Source: Acinetobacter equi (GTDB taxonomy: Bacteria > Pseudomonadota > Gammaproteobacteria > Pseudomonadales > Moraxellaceae). From it: 64,000 bases of DNA. Positions 37,261 through 46,067 of the stretch are shown one piece after another. Below the pieces are notes generated by a model. It saw nothing but the letters and a program-made list of their open reading frames with translations, was not told where the DNA came from and did no database searches. The number at the start of each line of letters is the position of its first letter. The first letter of the stretch is position 1. The DNA is taken from positions 186,001 through 250,000 of the forward strand of contig NZ_CP012808.1 of assembly GCF_001307195.1 (NCBI RefSeq), in the 5' to 3' direction. The translations under genes were made by a program, and so were the position numbers.

Positions 37261-37281
37261 TTGTTTACTCGTCACCGTCAC

Positions 37282-37344
37282 GCGACACATATGTTGTCAT
37301 TTGCGACACATAAAATGTCATTGCGCGACACATAAGTTGTCATT
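37282..37344 (+). repeat. Left-end array of three transposase-binding repeats
   Basis: Three 20-bp direct repeats at 37282-37301, 37303-37322 and 37325-37344 share GCGACACATA and TGTCATT with three variable bases between. They should be TnsB binding sites. Spacing is 1 and 2 bases, an unusually tight array. Confidence 0.8.
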
Positions 37345-37347
37345 GAG

Positions 37348-37375
37348 AAAACCGCCATTCATGGCGGTTTTTTTT
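37348..37375 (+). terminator. Strong terminator inside the left end
   Basis: AAAACCGCCA, loop TTCA and TGGCGGTTTT form a 10-bp stem with a T8 tail. It lies right after the third left-end repeat. It would stop nrdB read-through before the cargo, and so may belong to the element. Confidence 0.85.
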
Positions 37376-37489
37376 AAAAGATGCAATCTAGTCTTTAATT
37401 AAATATTTATATTACACATAGATGTTAAAGCAATGAAAAGGCTAAAATACTTACAAAATTAAATATGTGTTAGGGACGAGACTATTTAA

Positions 37490-40400
37490 ATGTCAAAAGA
37501 TAAGCGCCAAAAAATCTGGAATGAACTAAAAATAACTTATACAAAAATTAAAGAAATTCATTCAGCTCCTCAAATAATCTCTAAAGATCAATATTTGTCT
37601 TTAACACCAATTACTAACGCAGATGAAGATAATGCTTATTCTGATATGCTCAAATTTGCATTATCACAAGATAAAATTAACAACATTGCCATAACTGGAC
37701 CATATGGGTCAGGAAAAAGTAGCGTATTACTTACCTTTCAAACACAAAATCCAAATTGGAAGTACTTAAATATATCATTAGCAACATTTAAAGATCACTT
37801 AGAAATTGAAGGCACTAATAATAAAGAAATTGAAATCGAAGCCATAGAAAAAAGTATATTACAACAACTCTTTTATTCTGTAGATCAAAAAACATTACCG
37901 CGCTCACGACTAAAGCGAATTGTGACTGTTAAACCTAGAGAGCTACTAGCTAATACACTTTTTATTATGTTTTGGATTTTTCTAACACTTTTTGTGTTTT
38001 TTCCAGGAAGTATTTTTTTTGATAAGTTTAGTATACTAGCAAGTTCAGAACAATTCGCTCAAATAACTTTTTCATTATTATTTTTATCATACTGCATAGT
38101 TGGATTATTCACTGGAATAAAATATATTGAAAAACTTAAGGAGCTTAAGTTAAAATTTCAAGATACTGAAATAACATTAAATAATGATAAAACAGAATCA
38201 ATATTAAATAAACATTTAGATGAGATTTTATATTTTTTTGAAAGAACAGATTTCAATATTATCATAATTGAAGATCTAGATCGTTTTGAAAATTCAGAAA
38301 TTTTCATTCGACTAAGAGAACTTAATACTCTCATCAACAATTCAAAACAAGTAAAGCGTCCTATAGTATTTTTATATGCTATCAGAGACAATATGTTTAA
38401 AGATAAAGATCGATCTAAATTTTTCGATTTTATTATTCCGATTATTCCAGTCATAAATCCAACAAATGCTTATGACTTAATTCGGAAAAACTACATTAAC
38501 AAAGAAAATAATAGCCAACTACACAATGAAATAGAAGATATTTTTTTACATCAAGTCTCACTTTATTTTGATGATATGAGACTTGTAACAAATATTTTTA
38601 ATGAGTTTAAACTTTATGTAAAAAAACTCAACAATCCAAATCTCAATAAAAACAAATTATTAGCTTTAATAATTTACAAAAACCACTACCCTGCTGAATT
38701 TGCAAATTTACATTCAAATAAAGGAGAAATATTTCAAATATTCAAAAATAAAAAGAAAAAAATAATTGCAAGTCAATTAGAGGAAATTAAAAAAGAAATT
38801 AAAAATTTAGAAGAAAAAATTCAAACGTCAGAACTCGAAATAATTCAAAATATAATAGAATTGAGGAAATTATATATACATGAAATTCTAAAAAGATTCC
38901 CACAAATCACTAATATTGGCAATAGATATTATTCTATAAATCATATTACATATCTAATAAAACTTAAAGTAGGTGAATTAGATCTAGATTATGAAAACCT
39001 AACATTAGATGAAAACTTCGAAATTATTAAAAAAGCAAATAATATCCAATGGGTTGTTGAAATCCAAAATAATATTCAACACACAAATATTGAAATTAAA
39101 AATAATCAAGATATTACGTTTAGCTTTAAAACTATTGAAAATATAGTTCACAGTTCACTTTCATATAAAGAAAGGGAAACTAGAATTAAAAATCGAGAAG
39201 TCACAAATCGCGGGGAAATATTGGAGCAAAAGCAAGCTTTATTAAATAAAAAAAATAATCTTAAGCTAAATACACTAAAAGAGTTACTCACTATATACTC
39301 AAGTGAAGAATTCTTTGAATCTGACATGCATCCACCTTTACTTCAATTTTTAGTTAGAGAGGGTTACATAGACGAGCACTATCCTGACTATATTTCATTC
39401 TTTATTGACAGTGTAATAAATATTACTGAAAGAGATTACGCACAGTGTGTTATAAACCATCTAAATTCAGAGTTTGACCTAACTTTAACTAATGTGGAAA
39501 AAATATTAGAAAAATATTTAACACCTAGACAGTTTTTACATACAAGCATTCTAAATTTTAATTTAGTAGATTTTATACTAAAAAATGATACTCAATTTAA
39601 AGATCATTACAATAATTTATTCAAATTATTATCAAATCAGGATGAACGTTCAATTCAGTTTATTTTCGAATATATAGATAAAGGAGAAAACTCCCCCCTA
39701 TTCATTAATGAAATAGTTAAAAGCTGGCAGACTTTTTTTAAATATATTCATACGTCAATGACAGATGAAAAAGTCGAAAGCTATCTTCTGCTGATATTTA
39801 AAAATTTAGAAAAAGAAAATATTCCTTTACTTAACAAAGATGACATTCTAAAAAACTATCTGTCTTCTAAAAGAAATTTTATCGAATATATCAAAGATGC
39901 CTATAGTACTGAGCAAGAAATTCTTAACTTTCTACAGCTTATTAAACCAATATTCGAGTATTTGGATTGTACTAATCAAAATAATGTAAGTATATTTAAT
40001 GAAATATGTAGAAATGAATATTTTGAATTTAATGAAAAAATGATATTACAAATTATAAGTATAAATAATGAAGATAAAAAAATTGATGAAATCAAAAATA
40101 TTTTTACTTCAAAACCATATGGTACATTACAAGACTTTGCACCAGACTACTTGAAAACTCAGGTAGACCAATCCATCAGCCATTTCTTCGAAGAAGTTTA
40201 TATTTCATCATCTGAAAATTTAAACGAATCTTCAAATAACTTCATCAAATTAATTAACAATGAAGATTTAGATAATTCTCATAAAGAATGGTTAATTGAA
40301 AATAATGAAGTTCAAATTTCTGATTTAAATGAAATTAAAAATAAAACCTTATGGAGCCATATACTTAAGAACTATAGATTAAATCCAACCTGGAATTCAA

Positions 40401-41254
40401 TTCTTTACTACTATGAAATTATTGAATCTAATATAGATAAAACTATAATTGAGTACATAAACTCACCAGAAGTTTATAATAAATTAAAAGAAGAAAAAAT
40501 TTCCGAGGCTAATAGCTTTGATAAACTTGGTGATATTTCCAAGAAGTTTCAAAGAGATCTATTAAAGGAGAACCTTTTAAATATTTCAGCATATCAATGC
40601 ATAATCAAATCTATCTATTTTACATATAATAATCTTGATATCTCTCAATTATCAGAGGACAAGATTTTATTATTATGTAGAAATAAAGTGTTAACACTAA
40701 ATTGTGAAAACTTAGATAACTTAAGAAATAAAACGAAAAATTTAGTAATAGAATTTCTCTTACCATTTCAAAATATCTTATCTAGCAAAGTACCAGAAGA
40801 TATCGAATTATCTAATGATGAACTTGAGCTTATACTAGCATCTAACAATTTTACGAATACATTTAAAAAAAATATTATTGATAAATTAAAAATTGATCTA
40901 TTTTCAAAGTCTGAAAATATTAGAATCTCAATTATAAAGTTGTATAAAAGTTTATCTTTGAAACTTCCACAAGAGTATCTCGACTTTTATTTTGAAAAAT
41001 CAATTTCTAATACTAAGAATCTAGAACTACTTATAGACCAGATTAAATACTTAGAACATGAGAAAATTTGTAAATACCTAAGCCTACTACAAAACCCATA
41101 TAATGAAATTTCAATCGCAGGTAGACATATAATTATATTAAATGACTTAAATAGTAAACTTTCACTTGAACTAGAAAAAGTTAGTTTTATTCACAAAAAA
41201 GAGATAAAAAGATACAAGATAGCCCAAGATAAAATAGTTTTTTATACTAAATAA
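37490..41254 (+). CDS. YobI-like membrane-associated P-loop NTPase
   Basis: A 1254-residue cargo protein. The N-terminal NTPase domain matches the YobI-type P-loop family: YLSLTPITNADEDNAYSDML, then IAITGPYGSGKSS (Walker A, 70-78) and FNIIIIEDLDRFEN (Walker B, 256-264). Two membrane helices are inserted between the Walker motifs (about 154-172 and 190-210). FLYAIRDNMF near 303 may be the sensor region. The remaining 850 residues are helical and Asn/Lys/Ile-rich with no domain I can name. The architecture resembles STAND/KAP-type sensors. Its place as the main cargo of a Tn7-like element makes a phage-defence role likely, by inference only. Very AT-rich compared with nrdB. Confidence 0.7.
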   Translation: MSKDKRQKIWNELKITYTKIKEIHSAPQIISKDQYLSLTPITNADEDNAYSDMLKFALSQDKINNIAITGPYGSGKSSVLLTFQTQNPNWKYLNISLATFKDHLEIEGTNNKEIEIEAIEKSILQQLFYSVDQKTLPRSRLKRIVTVKPRELLANTLFIMFWIFLTLFVFFPGSIFFDKFSILASSEQFAQITFSLLFLSYCIVGLFTGIKYIEKLKELKLKFQDTEITLNNDKTESILNKHLDEILYFFERTDFNIIIIEDLDRFENSEIFIRLRELNTLINNSKQVKRPIVFLYAIRDNMFKDKDRSKFFDFIIPIIPVINPTNAYDLIRKNYINKENNSQLHNEIEDIFLHQVSLYFDDMRLVTNIFNEFKLYVKKLNNPNLNKNKLLALIIYKNHYPAEFANLHSNKGEIFQIFKNKKKKIIASQLEEIKKEIKNLEEKIQTSELEIIQNIIELRKLYIHEILKRFPQITNIGNRYYSINHITYLIKLKVGELDLDYENLTLDENFEIIKKANNIQWVVEIQNNIQHTNIEIKNNQDITFSFKTIENIVHSSLSYKERETRIKNREVTNRGEILEQKQALLNKKNNLKLNTLKELLTIYSSEEFFESDMHPPLLQFLVREGYIDEHYPDYISFFIDSVINITERDYAQCVINHLNSEFDLTLTNVEKILEKYLTPRQFLHTSILNFNLVDFILKNDTQFKDHYNNLFKLLSNQDERSIQFIFEYIDKGENSPLFINEIVKSWQTFFKYIHTSMTDEKVESYLLLIFKNLEKENIPLLNKDDILKNYLSSKRNFIEYIKDAYSTEQEILNFLQLIKPIFEYLDCTNQNNVSIFNEICRNEYFEFNEKMILQIISINNEDKKIDEIKNIFTSKPYGTLQDFAPDYLKTQVDQSISHFFEEVYISSSENLNESSNNFIKLINNEDLDNSHKEWLIENNEVQISDLNEIKNKTLWSHILKNYRLNPTWNSILYYYEIIESNIDKTIIEYINSPEVYNKLKEEKISEANSFDKLGDISKKFQRDLLKENLLNISAYQCIIKSIYFTYNNLDISQLSEDKILLLCRNKVLTLNCENLDNLRNKTKNLVIEFLLPFQNILSSKVPEDIELSNDELELILASNNFTNTFKKNIIDKLKIDLFSKSENIRISIIKLYKSLSLKLPQEYLDFYFEKSISNTKNLELLIDQIKYLEHEKICKYLSLLQNPYNEISIAGRHIIILNDLNSKLSLELEKVSFIHKKEIKRYKIAQDKIVFYTK

Positions 41255-41292
41255 GAGAAAAGTCTATTCTTTATTAGTATTTAAAGGATAGG

Positions 41293-41514
41293 CTAATTCT
41301 CTAAAAATTTAGCTAAATCTTGCTCTAAAATACTTAACCAGTCGCATAACTCAATCACATCCAGTCGTCTTTCCAAAATTTCGACTTTGGAAACATACGA
41401 TTGAGGCTTATTCAAGCGACGTGCAAGCTCAACCTGAGTCATATTTTTGGACTCACGAAGTTCTATAAGTTTCTTAATTAGGTCTTGATACCTAGGATCG
41501 TGTATTGAGCGCAT
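41293..41514 (-). CDS. Small XRE-family transcriptional regulator
   Basis: A 73-residue protein with one helix-turn-helix (LRESKNMTQVELARRLNKPQSYVSKVE) and a short tail. It is probably a dimeric repressor. A perfect AAAATATCC-N7-GGATATTTT palindrome lies 23 bases upstream of its start and is the likely operator. It converges with the big NTPase gene, whose stop is 38 bases away, and diverges from the HTH gene at 41633, so it may control that gene or its own promoter. Confidence 0.82.
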   Translation of the reverse strand: MRSIHDPRYQDLIKKLIELRESKNMTQVELARRLNKPQSYVSKVEILERRLDVIELCDWLSILEQDLAKFLEN

Positions 41515-41536
41515 GGCTCAATATCAGTTACAATTA

Positions 41537-41561
41537 AAAATATCCCAAAATAGGATATTTT
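41537..41561. promoter_or_regulatory. Operator-like palindrome for the XRE regulator
   Basis: AAAATATCC (41537-41545) and GGATATTTT (41553-41561), spaced by 7 bases, are exact reverse complements. The core TATCC-N7-GGATA is close to the HipB-type operator TATCC-N8-GGATA. It lies in the divergent promoter region between 41514 and 41633. Confidence 0.6.
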
Positions 41562-41632
41562 CATTTAACCCTCGTATGTTTATTGATTTTTTTATTTTGG
41601 ATAATGATTGAACGATAGTTTAGGAACTCAAT

Positions 41633-41875
41633 GTGAAGCAAAAATTTTCTGTAACTCAAATTAATAGCATTGTTAAAAAACATTTAGCAGGTGCCACTAT
41701 CGAACAGGTTTGTCAGGAATATCAAATTAGCGTGGCAACTCTCTATCGCTGGAAAGCAAACTATTTAGACGTAAGTGAAAAAATTCTCACTCGTTTAGAT
41801 AAGTTAGAGCAAGAAAATTTCATTTTAAAACAGATGTATGCTGAAGAAAAATTATCTAAACGGCTGGAAATATAG
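41633..41875 (+). CDS. Small HTH protein related to IS3/IS2 transposase OrfA
   Basis: An 80-residue protein starting at GTG 41633 after GGAACT. It has an OrfA-type helix-turn-helix (HLAGATIEQVCQEYQISVATLYRWKANY) followed by a leucine-zipper-like segment (LTRLDKLEQENFILKQMY). No OrfB, frameshift signal or terminal repeats follow, so it is either a transposase relic or a domesticated DNA-binding protein of the element. Its intact frame and place opposite the XRE gene favour the latter slightly. Confidence 0.6.
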   Translation: MKQKFSVTQINSIVKKHLAGATIEQVCQEYQISVATLYRWKANYLDVSEKILTRLDKLEQENFILKQMYAEEKLSKRLEI

Positions 41876-41965
41876 GGCTTTTAACCCACCTATTCTTTAC
41901 GATCCATTAGCTCCAATTAAAAATTTCGAATGTAAATTTCAAAGATAGTTTGCATTCGATGCAGT

Positions 41966-42808
41966 TCAAATAGCATCTTTTCCCAGAACGCTATCTCCAT
42001 CCAATAGATTTAGTACTCGTGTTTCATGCAATAAATTTGATAATGCTCTAACACTTTCCTTTCTTGTAATACCTACTTTCCCCTTATCTTCCATTGCTAA
42101 CAATAGATTTATCAAAATTCTCACATTTTTCGAAAAACTGTCTACAAAACTTTTATCCAATACTTGCTTTGTTGAGCTAACTAAAGAGAAAACGTTCGAA
42201 TTAATTAATGAAATAAAGTTTTCACGATAATTAAAGAATGGAAGTTCAGTACAGATAATAAGTAGAGTCCTATAAATAGACTGACTTAATGCAGAAGTAT
42301 CCTCTTCCCTTTGAACAGCCAATTTAAAAAAAACTATCTGTGCTGCCAATGCATCCAATCCAGCTAAATACTCTAACTGGCGTAATTTTCTTTTAGATAG
42401 GTGCATGACTAATGCACTCCCACAATCGTATTTGTTAGCTTTATAAAGAATACGTTGGACTTCCCACGATAGATTTCTAAGCTCATCACTTAACAGCGAA
42501 TCAATACTAATGGAGTTATTCATTACCTGCCAAAGAGTATGTTTAAGAAGCATAGAGCTGCCTTGTACATGAGATTCTGCCTGGCCTATAAGTATAGGAC
42601 TTGGAGTATGTTTACCTAAGCGATAACCTCGCCATTTATTATTATGATAAGCATCACCATGCTTATTTTTATTAAAAGCATCCGGCTCAATTACTTTTTC
42701 AATTTGATAATCTGAATTTTTAGATAAATTGACCCTAATATACCAATACCATAATGAAACTCGAACGATATCTATCTCACTTCTTTTTTCCATTTGTGTA
42801 TTTTTCAT
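41966..42808 (-). CDS. Transposon-borne protein of unknown function
   Basis: A 280-residue soluble protein that I do not recognise. ATG 42808 follows GAGG by 11 bases. The N-terminal part is basic and polar, with WYWYIRVNL and a Lys/Asn/His-rich stretch; the C-terminal half is helical. There are no membrane helices or catalytic motifs. It lies alone on the minus strand between the HTH gene and the PrtN-like gene, in the position where Tn7-like elements often keep accessory transposition or cargo genes. Confidence 0.55.
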   Translation of the reverse strand: MKNTQMEKRSEIDIVRVSLWYWYIRVNLSKNSDYQIEKVIEPDAFNKNKHGDAYHNNKWRGYRLGKHTPSPILIGQAESHVQGSSMLLKHTLWQVMNNSISIDSLLSDELRNLSWEVQRILYKANKYDCGSALVMHLSKRKLRQLEYLAGLDALAAQIVFFKLAVQREEDTSALSQSIYRTLLIICTELPFFNYRENFISLINSNVFSLVSSTKQVLDKSFVDSFSKNVRILINLLLAMEDKGKVGITRKESVRALSNLLHETRVLNLLDGDSVLGKDAI

Positions 42809-42972
42809 TTTTTAGTCAACCTCAAAAAAAATCCTAGTTATAGTTATTTATAATTTAAAAACAATAAATTAGAAATTTGTATAGAGTAAAAGATTGAGCT
42901 ATTTTTACTTTCTACACAACTTTTTTTAAAAGATATATGCTTCTGTTGTGACAGGACAATACAAGATACCCT

Positions 42973-43239
42973 ATGCAAAACCATTTAATAGTTGATGCAA
43001 CAACAATTGAAAAAGAGCTATTTGACCGTTACGGCCCACTAATAGCTGATGATGCTTTAAGAATTGCTTTAGGTTACAAAACCACAGATGCTTTTCGTCA
43101 AGCATTAACACGTAAAACTGTTCCTATTCCTATTTTCACTTTCCCTAATCGTCGTGGAAAATATGCGTTAGTAAAAGATGTTGCTACATGGCTAGCAAAC
43201 CAAAGAAACTCATCTTTAGATCCGAACCATAACCACTAA
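42973..43239 (+). CDS. Small DNA-binding-like protein (PrtN/AlpA-like)
   Basis: An 88-residue protein. LFDRYGPLIADDALRIALGYKTTDAFRQAL has the form of the helix-turn-helix of pyocin-activator PrtN-like and excisionase-like proteins, followed by a wing region (FTFPNRRGKYALVKDVATWLAN). It stands directly before the structured region and tnsA on the same strand, so control of transposase expression is a reasonable guess. A weak SD only (GATACCCT before the ATG). Confidence 0.55.
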   Translation: MQNHLIVDATTIEKELFDRYGPLIADDALRIALGYKTTDAFRQALTRKTVPIPIFTFPNRRGKYALVKDVATWLANQRNSSLDPNHNH

Positions 43240-43296
43240 ATTTTCATTCTTCAAAAATTTTTATGGAGTCATCATGAAAAACTAAACCAAAAATCA

Positions 43297-43456
43297 ATAA
43301 AAAACGGACCCTAAAAAAGGATCCGTTCGTGACTTTATATAGAAGCATATAAAGACCTGAGAATCATAGTATCTTCTCTATATCGTCACCAGTCAAGTAA
43401 GTACTATTCCATTGGAATAGTACAGATTAGCTCATTCTCAAATGTTTATTGAGAAT
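43297..43456 (-). ncRNA. Candidate structured RNA upstream of tnsA, with intrinsic terminator
   Basis: Five inverted repeats lie in 160 bases. From the minus-strand 5' side: ATTCTCAA/TTGAGAAT (43434-43456); an 11-bp palindrome GTACTATTCCA-T-TGGAATAGTAC (43401-43423); GTGAC/GTCAC closing a helix (43329-43333 with 43385-43389) around two hairpins, GAGAA/TTCTC and CTTTATAT/ATATAAAG (43333-43354). Last comes an AACGGATCC/GGTCCGTT hairpin (43303-43327) followed on the minus strand by TTTTTTATTG. The U tract exists only for minus-strand transcription. This fits a small RNA reading away from tnsA, or two operators plus a terminator. No promoter was identified with confidence. Confidence 0.4.
43401..43423. 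promoter_or_regulatory. 23-bp near-perfect palindrome upstream of tnsA
   Basis: GTACTATTCCA and TGGAATAGTAC flank a single T, 58 bases before the tnsA ATG. Such an uninterrupted dyad is more typical of a dimeric repressor operator than of an RNA hairpin. It may be the binding site of one of the element's small HTH proteins. Confidence 0.55.
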
Positions 43457-43480
43457 AGAATTACTTCTGGATGAACAGAT

Positions 43481-44185
43481 ATGTCTTATAAAACAGTTTT
43501 TTCAAAAACTGATATTCAAACAAGTATCCTAGAACAAATCAGGATTGCCTTCGAATCAACAGCAAATGTAGCAGCTACATTACATGGTCAACGAAAAATC
43601 CATCAAGGTTCTTTTGGTCGTAGAACCTCTCTATTCCCTAGTCAAAAGTGTTGCGGTGCAATACCACTAGAAAGCCGTCTTGAACTGGCTCATGCGATCA
43701 GTTTAGAACAAAATCCAAACGTCATTAATTATCGATCACAAGCATTAAAAATTTTACTTATCAATGAACAGTATTGTTTTCCAGATTTCTTGGTTCAAAC
43801 TAAAGAAGGTGCTTATGAAGTCCATGAAGTCAAACCATCCATAGCATCATTGTCAACTGATGACTTAAACCGCTTTGCAAAACTTTCTAATCTACTCCAC
43901 TCAATGGATATTACTTTTAAGCTAATAGATCACACAGACTTACCAAGTGAATCAGAAATTTCGCAGCTACTTTACTGGTATCAAAGAGGACATAGATTCA
44001 ATTGGAATACCCTCGAAATCAATTACGCCTTACGTCACTTAAATTTCGAAGAATTTTATACCTCACAGCAAGTCTACAAAACACTTGAATCAATAGGTCT
44101 TAAACAAGAACTCGCTGATTATTTATTTTTTCATAAAAAAATTAAGCTTCGCTCAGAAAATATGAATAGTCGAAAGGTCTATTAA
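43481..44185 (+). CDS. tnsA: Transposon Tn7-like endonuclease subunit TnsA
   Basis: A 234-residue PD-(D/E)xK endonuclease that cuts the 5' strands at the transposon ends, giving cut-and-paste movement. The catalytic set is visible as Glu64 in IPLESRLE, Asp102 in CFPDFLV and Glu116-x-Lys118 in YEVHEVKPS. The C-terminal third is the helical domain that contacts TnsC. ATG 43481 follows GGATG by 8 bases. The tnsB start is one base after its stop (TAATATG), so the two are coupled. Confidence 0.9.
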   Translation: MSYKTVFSKTDIQTSILEQIRIAFESTANVAATLHGQRKIHQGSFGRRTSLFPSQKCCGAIPLESRLELAHAISLEQNPNVINYRSQALKILLINEQYCFPDFLVQTKEGAYEVHEVKPSIASLSTDDLNRFAKLSNLLHSMDITFKLIDHTDLPSESEISQLLYWYQRGHRFNWNTLEINYALRHLNFEEFYTSQQVYKTLESIGLKQELADYLFFHKKIKLRSENMNSRKVY

Positions 44186-44186
44186 T

Positions 44187-46067
44187 ATGGAAAACTCTCT
44201 TTTTATACCTCAATCTGGTTTTCGTTTTTATTTTAAAGCACATCCCGACTATATTTTTGAAATCGGATCTATAACCTATAATGCTATTCGGTATGCTGCT
44301 ATAGCTGGTGGAAAATCATTTTCAATAACACCCACCGAATTCGAAAGCCGCTATAAATTAGGTGAAATTTTATGTGTATTTGCACCTGAGAAACTCATAA
44401 TCAACTCCAAATATAGCTCAGAACTTCATCGCAAAGAACGCTATGTTATTAATGCATTACAACTATTGGAGCACCCTACAAGTATTAATCTGCTTTCCAA
44501 ATTAATCCCCCAAATAGCTTCCGACATTAATGACCTTAACCCACCTTCGTGCCGTACTGTAGCAAGATGGATCAATAAATATCAAAGTTCTTCTCAGAAT
44601 AAACTGTGCTTACAAAATAAACATTCAGGTAATCGCAGTTTACGATTCTCTCCTGAAATTTATCAAATTCTAAATCAAGCAATCAATGAAATCTATTTAA
44701 AGCCTGAATATAGAAGTGGTAAAGACGTACTTGCCTATATGCTTGGTCGATTCATGGAACAAGGCATCCCATTAGAACAGTTACCAACACTTCGTAGTAT
44801 CCAGCGACATATCAAAAAATTAGATCCTTATATTGAATTTAAAATGAAAAAAGGGTCCCGAATAGCAAAGAAAAAATTTCAAGCTGCTGGCAAAAGTATC
44901 ATTAGTCCATTCGCTCTTTATATGGTCGAAATTGATACACACTATTTAGATCTAATCGTTATTGATCCGAAGACGAAACTTGCTTTAGGCCGACCATTTC
45001 TCGCATGTGCAATTGATATCTACTCTAGAGCCATTGTTGGAACTTATATCAATATGTACCCCCCTAGTGCTGCAACTACATTAGAAGTCATCAAAGATAT
45101 GATTACTCGGCCAAACCAAAAGTTACCAGGAGGAATCCCAAGTATCGTCATTCCAGATAATGGAGTGGAGTTTAAAAACAATGCTCTCGAGCGAGTATGT
45201 GAACAGCTGAAAATTACTTTGACTCCTTCCCAAGTAGGTACACCTAATAACAAACCTCATATTGAACGTTTTTTTAGTACGCTCACACATGGGATTATTC
45301 AAAAACTACCGGGTACAACTTTTTCTAATCCAATGAATAGAGGTGAATATAATTCAAGTAAAATTGCACAATTAACTTTAGAACAATTAAAACAATATAT
45401 AGATACTTGGATTCATGAGGTTTATCACCGATCTATCCATCACACGACAGGACGTTCACCTATCATCATGTGGCAAGATGCCATTGAAGATATACGACCG
45501 AGTTTTCTTACAGATATAGATGCAAAAATTTTATGCCGTAGGCCTATTGAAAGAAGCATTAATCACGGTCAAGTACGTGTAGATGGTATTAGTTATTTTT
45601 CACATGCTCTAACTACACTACAAGCTAAAGGCATAAAAAAAGTTACCGTGCTTATAGATGATTTAAATTTAAATGAAGTTTTTATCATTGATCCCGACAA
45701 AAAAGATGTAATCATTCAAGCAGATTCAACCAATCAAGACTATACATTTGGATTAACACGAGTAACCCATCTTGAAGTTCAAAAACTCAAGAAAATCCAA
45801 TCTCAATCTGATAAACAAAAAATTGGTTCGATGTCCGATTTATATTGTCTGTATAAACTTATGCATGAGATTCAAACTAATCTTGTGAGACGAAAGCCAA
45901 GATTGAAACCACTTACTCTTGAGCTTCCCAAGCAACTACAGAGGATCGAAGAACAACTATTCTCAAAAGACAAGGATATTGCTGAACAAGCTGTTTCCTC
46001 AATAAATGTACCTACACCAATCAATCAATTTGGTTCATTGGAGGTATTTAAACATGGAAAAATTTGA
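44187..46067 (+). CDS. tnsB: Tn7-like transposase TnsB (DDE/rve superfamily)
   Basis: A 626-residue integrase-fold transposase that recognises the end repeats and joins 3' ends. The catalytic triad is Asp250 in MVEIDTHY, Asp324 in IVIPDNGVEF and Glu360 in NKPHIERFF. N-terminal helix-turn-helix modules (NPPSCRTVARWINKY, QLPTLRSIQRHIKKL) bind the ends. A Mu-type C-terminal barrel follows (RRPIERSINHGQVRVDGI). AAAGG precedes the start. The stop overlaps the tnsC start by 14 bases. Confidence 0.92.
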   Translation: MENSLFIPQSGFRFYFKAHPDYIFEIGSITYNAIRYAAIAGGKSFSITPTEFESRYKLGEILCVFAPEKLIINSKYSSELHRKERYVINALQLLEHPTSINLLSKLIPQIASDINDLNPPSCRTVARWINKYQSSSQNKLCLQNKHSGNRSLRFSPEIYQILNQAINEIYLKPEYRSGKDVLAYMLGRFMEQGIPLEQLPTLRSIQRHIKKLDPYIEFKMKKGSRIAKKKFQAAGKSIISPFALYMVEIDTHYLDLIVIDPKTKLALGRPFLACAIDIYSRAIVGTYINMYPPSAATTLEVIKDMITRPNQKLPGGIPSIVIPDNGVEFKNNALERVCEQLKITLTPSQVGTPNNKPHIERFFSTLTHGIIQKLPGTTFSNPMNRGEYNSSKIAQLTLEQLKQYIDTWIHEVYHRSIHHTTGRSPIIMWQDAIEDIRPSFLTDIDAKILCRRPIERSINHGQVRVDGISYFSHALTTLQAKGIKKVTVLIDDLNLNEVFIIDPDKKDVIIQADSTNQDYTFGLTRVTHLEVQKLKKIQSQSDKQKIGSMSDLYCLYKLMHEIQTNLVRRKPRLKPLTLELPKQLQRIEEQLFSKDKDIAEQAVSSINVPTPINQFGSLEVFKHGKI

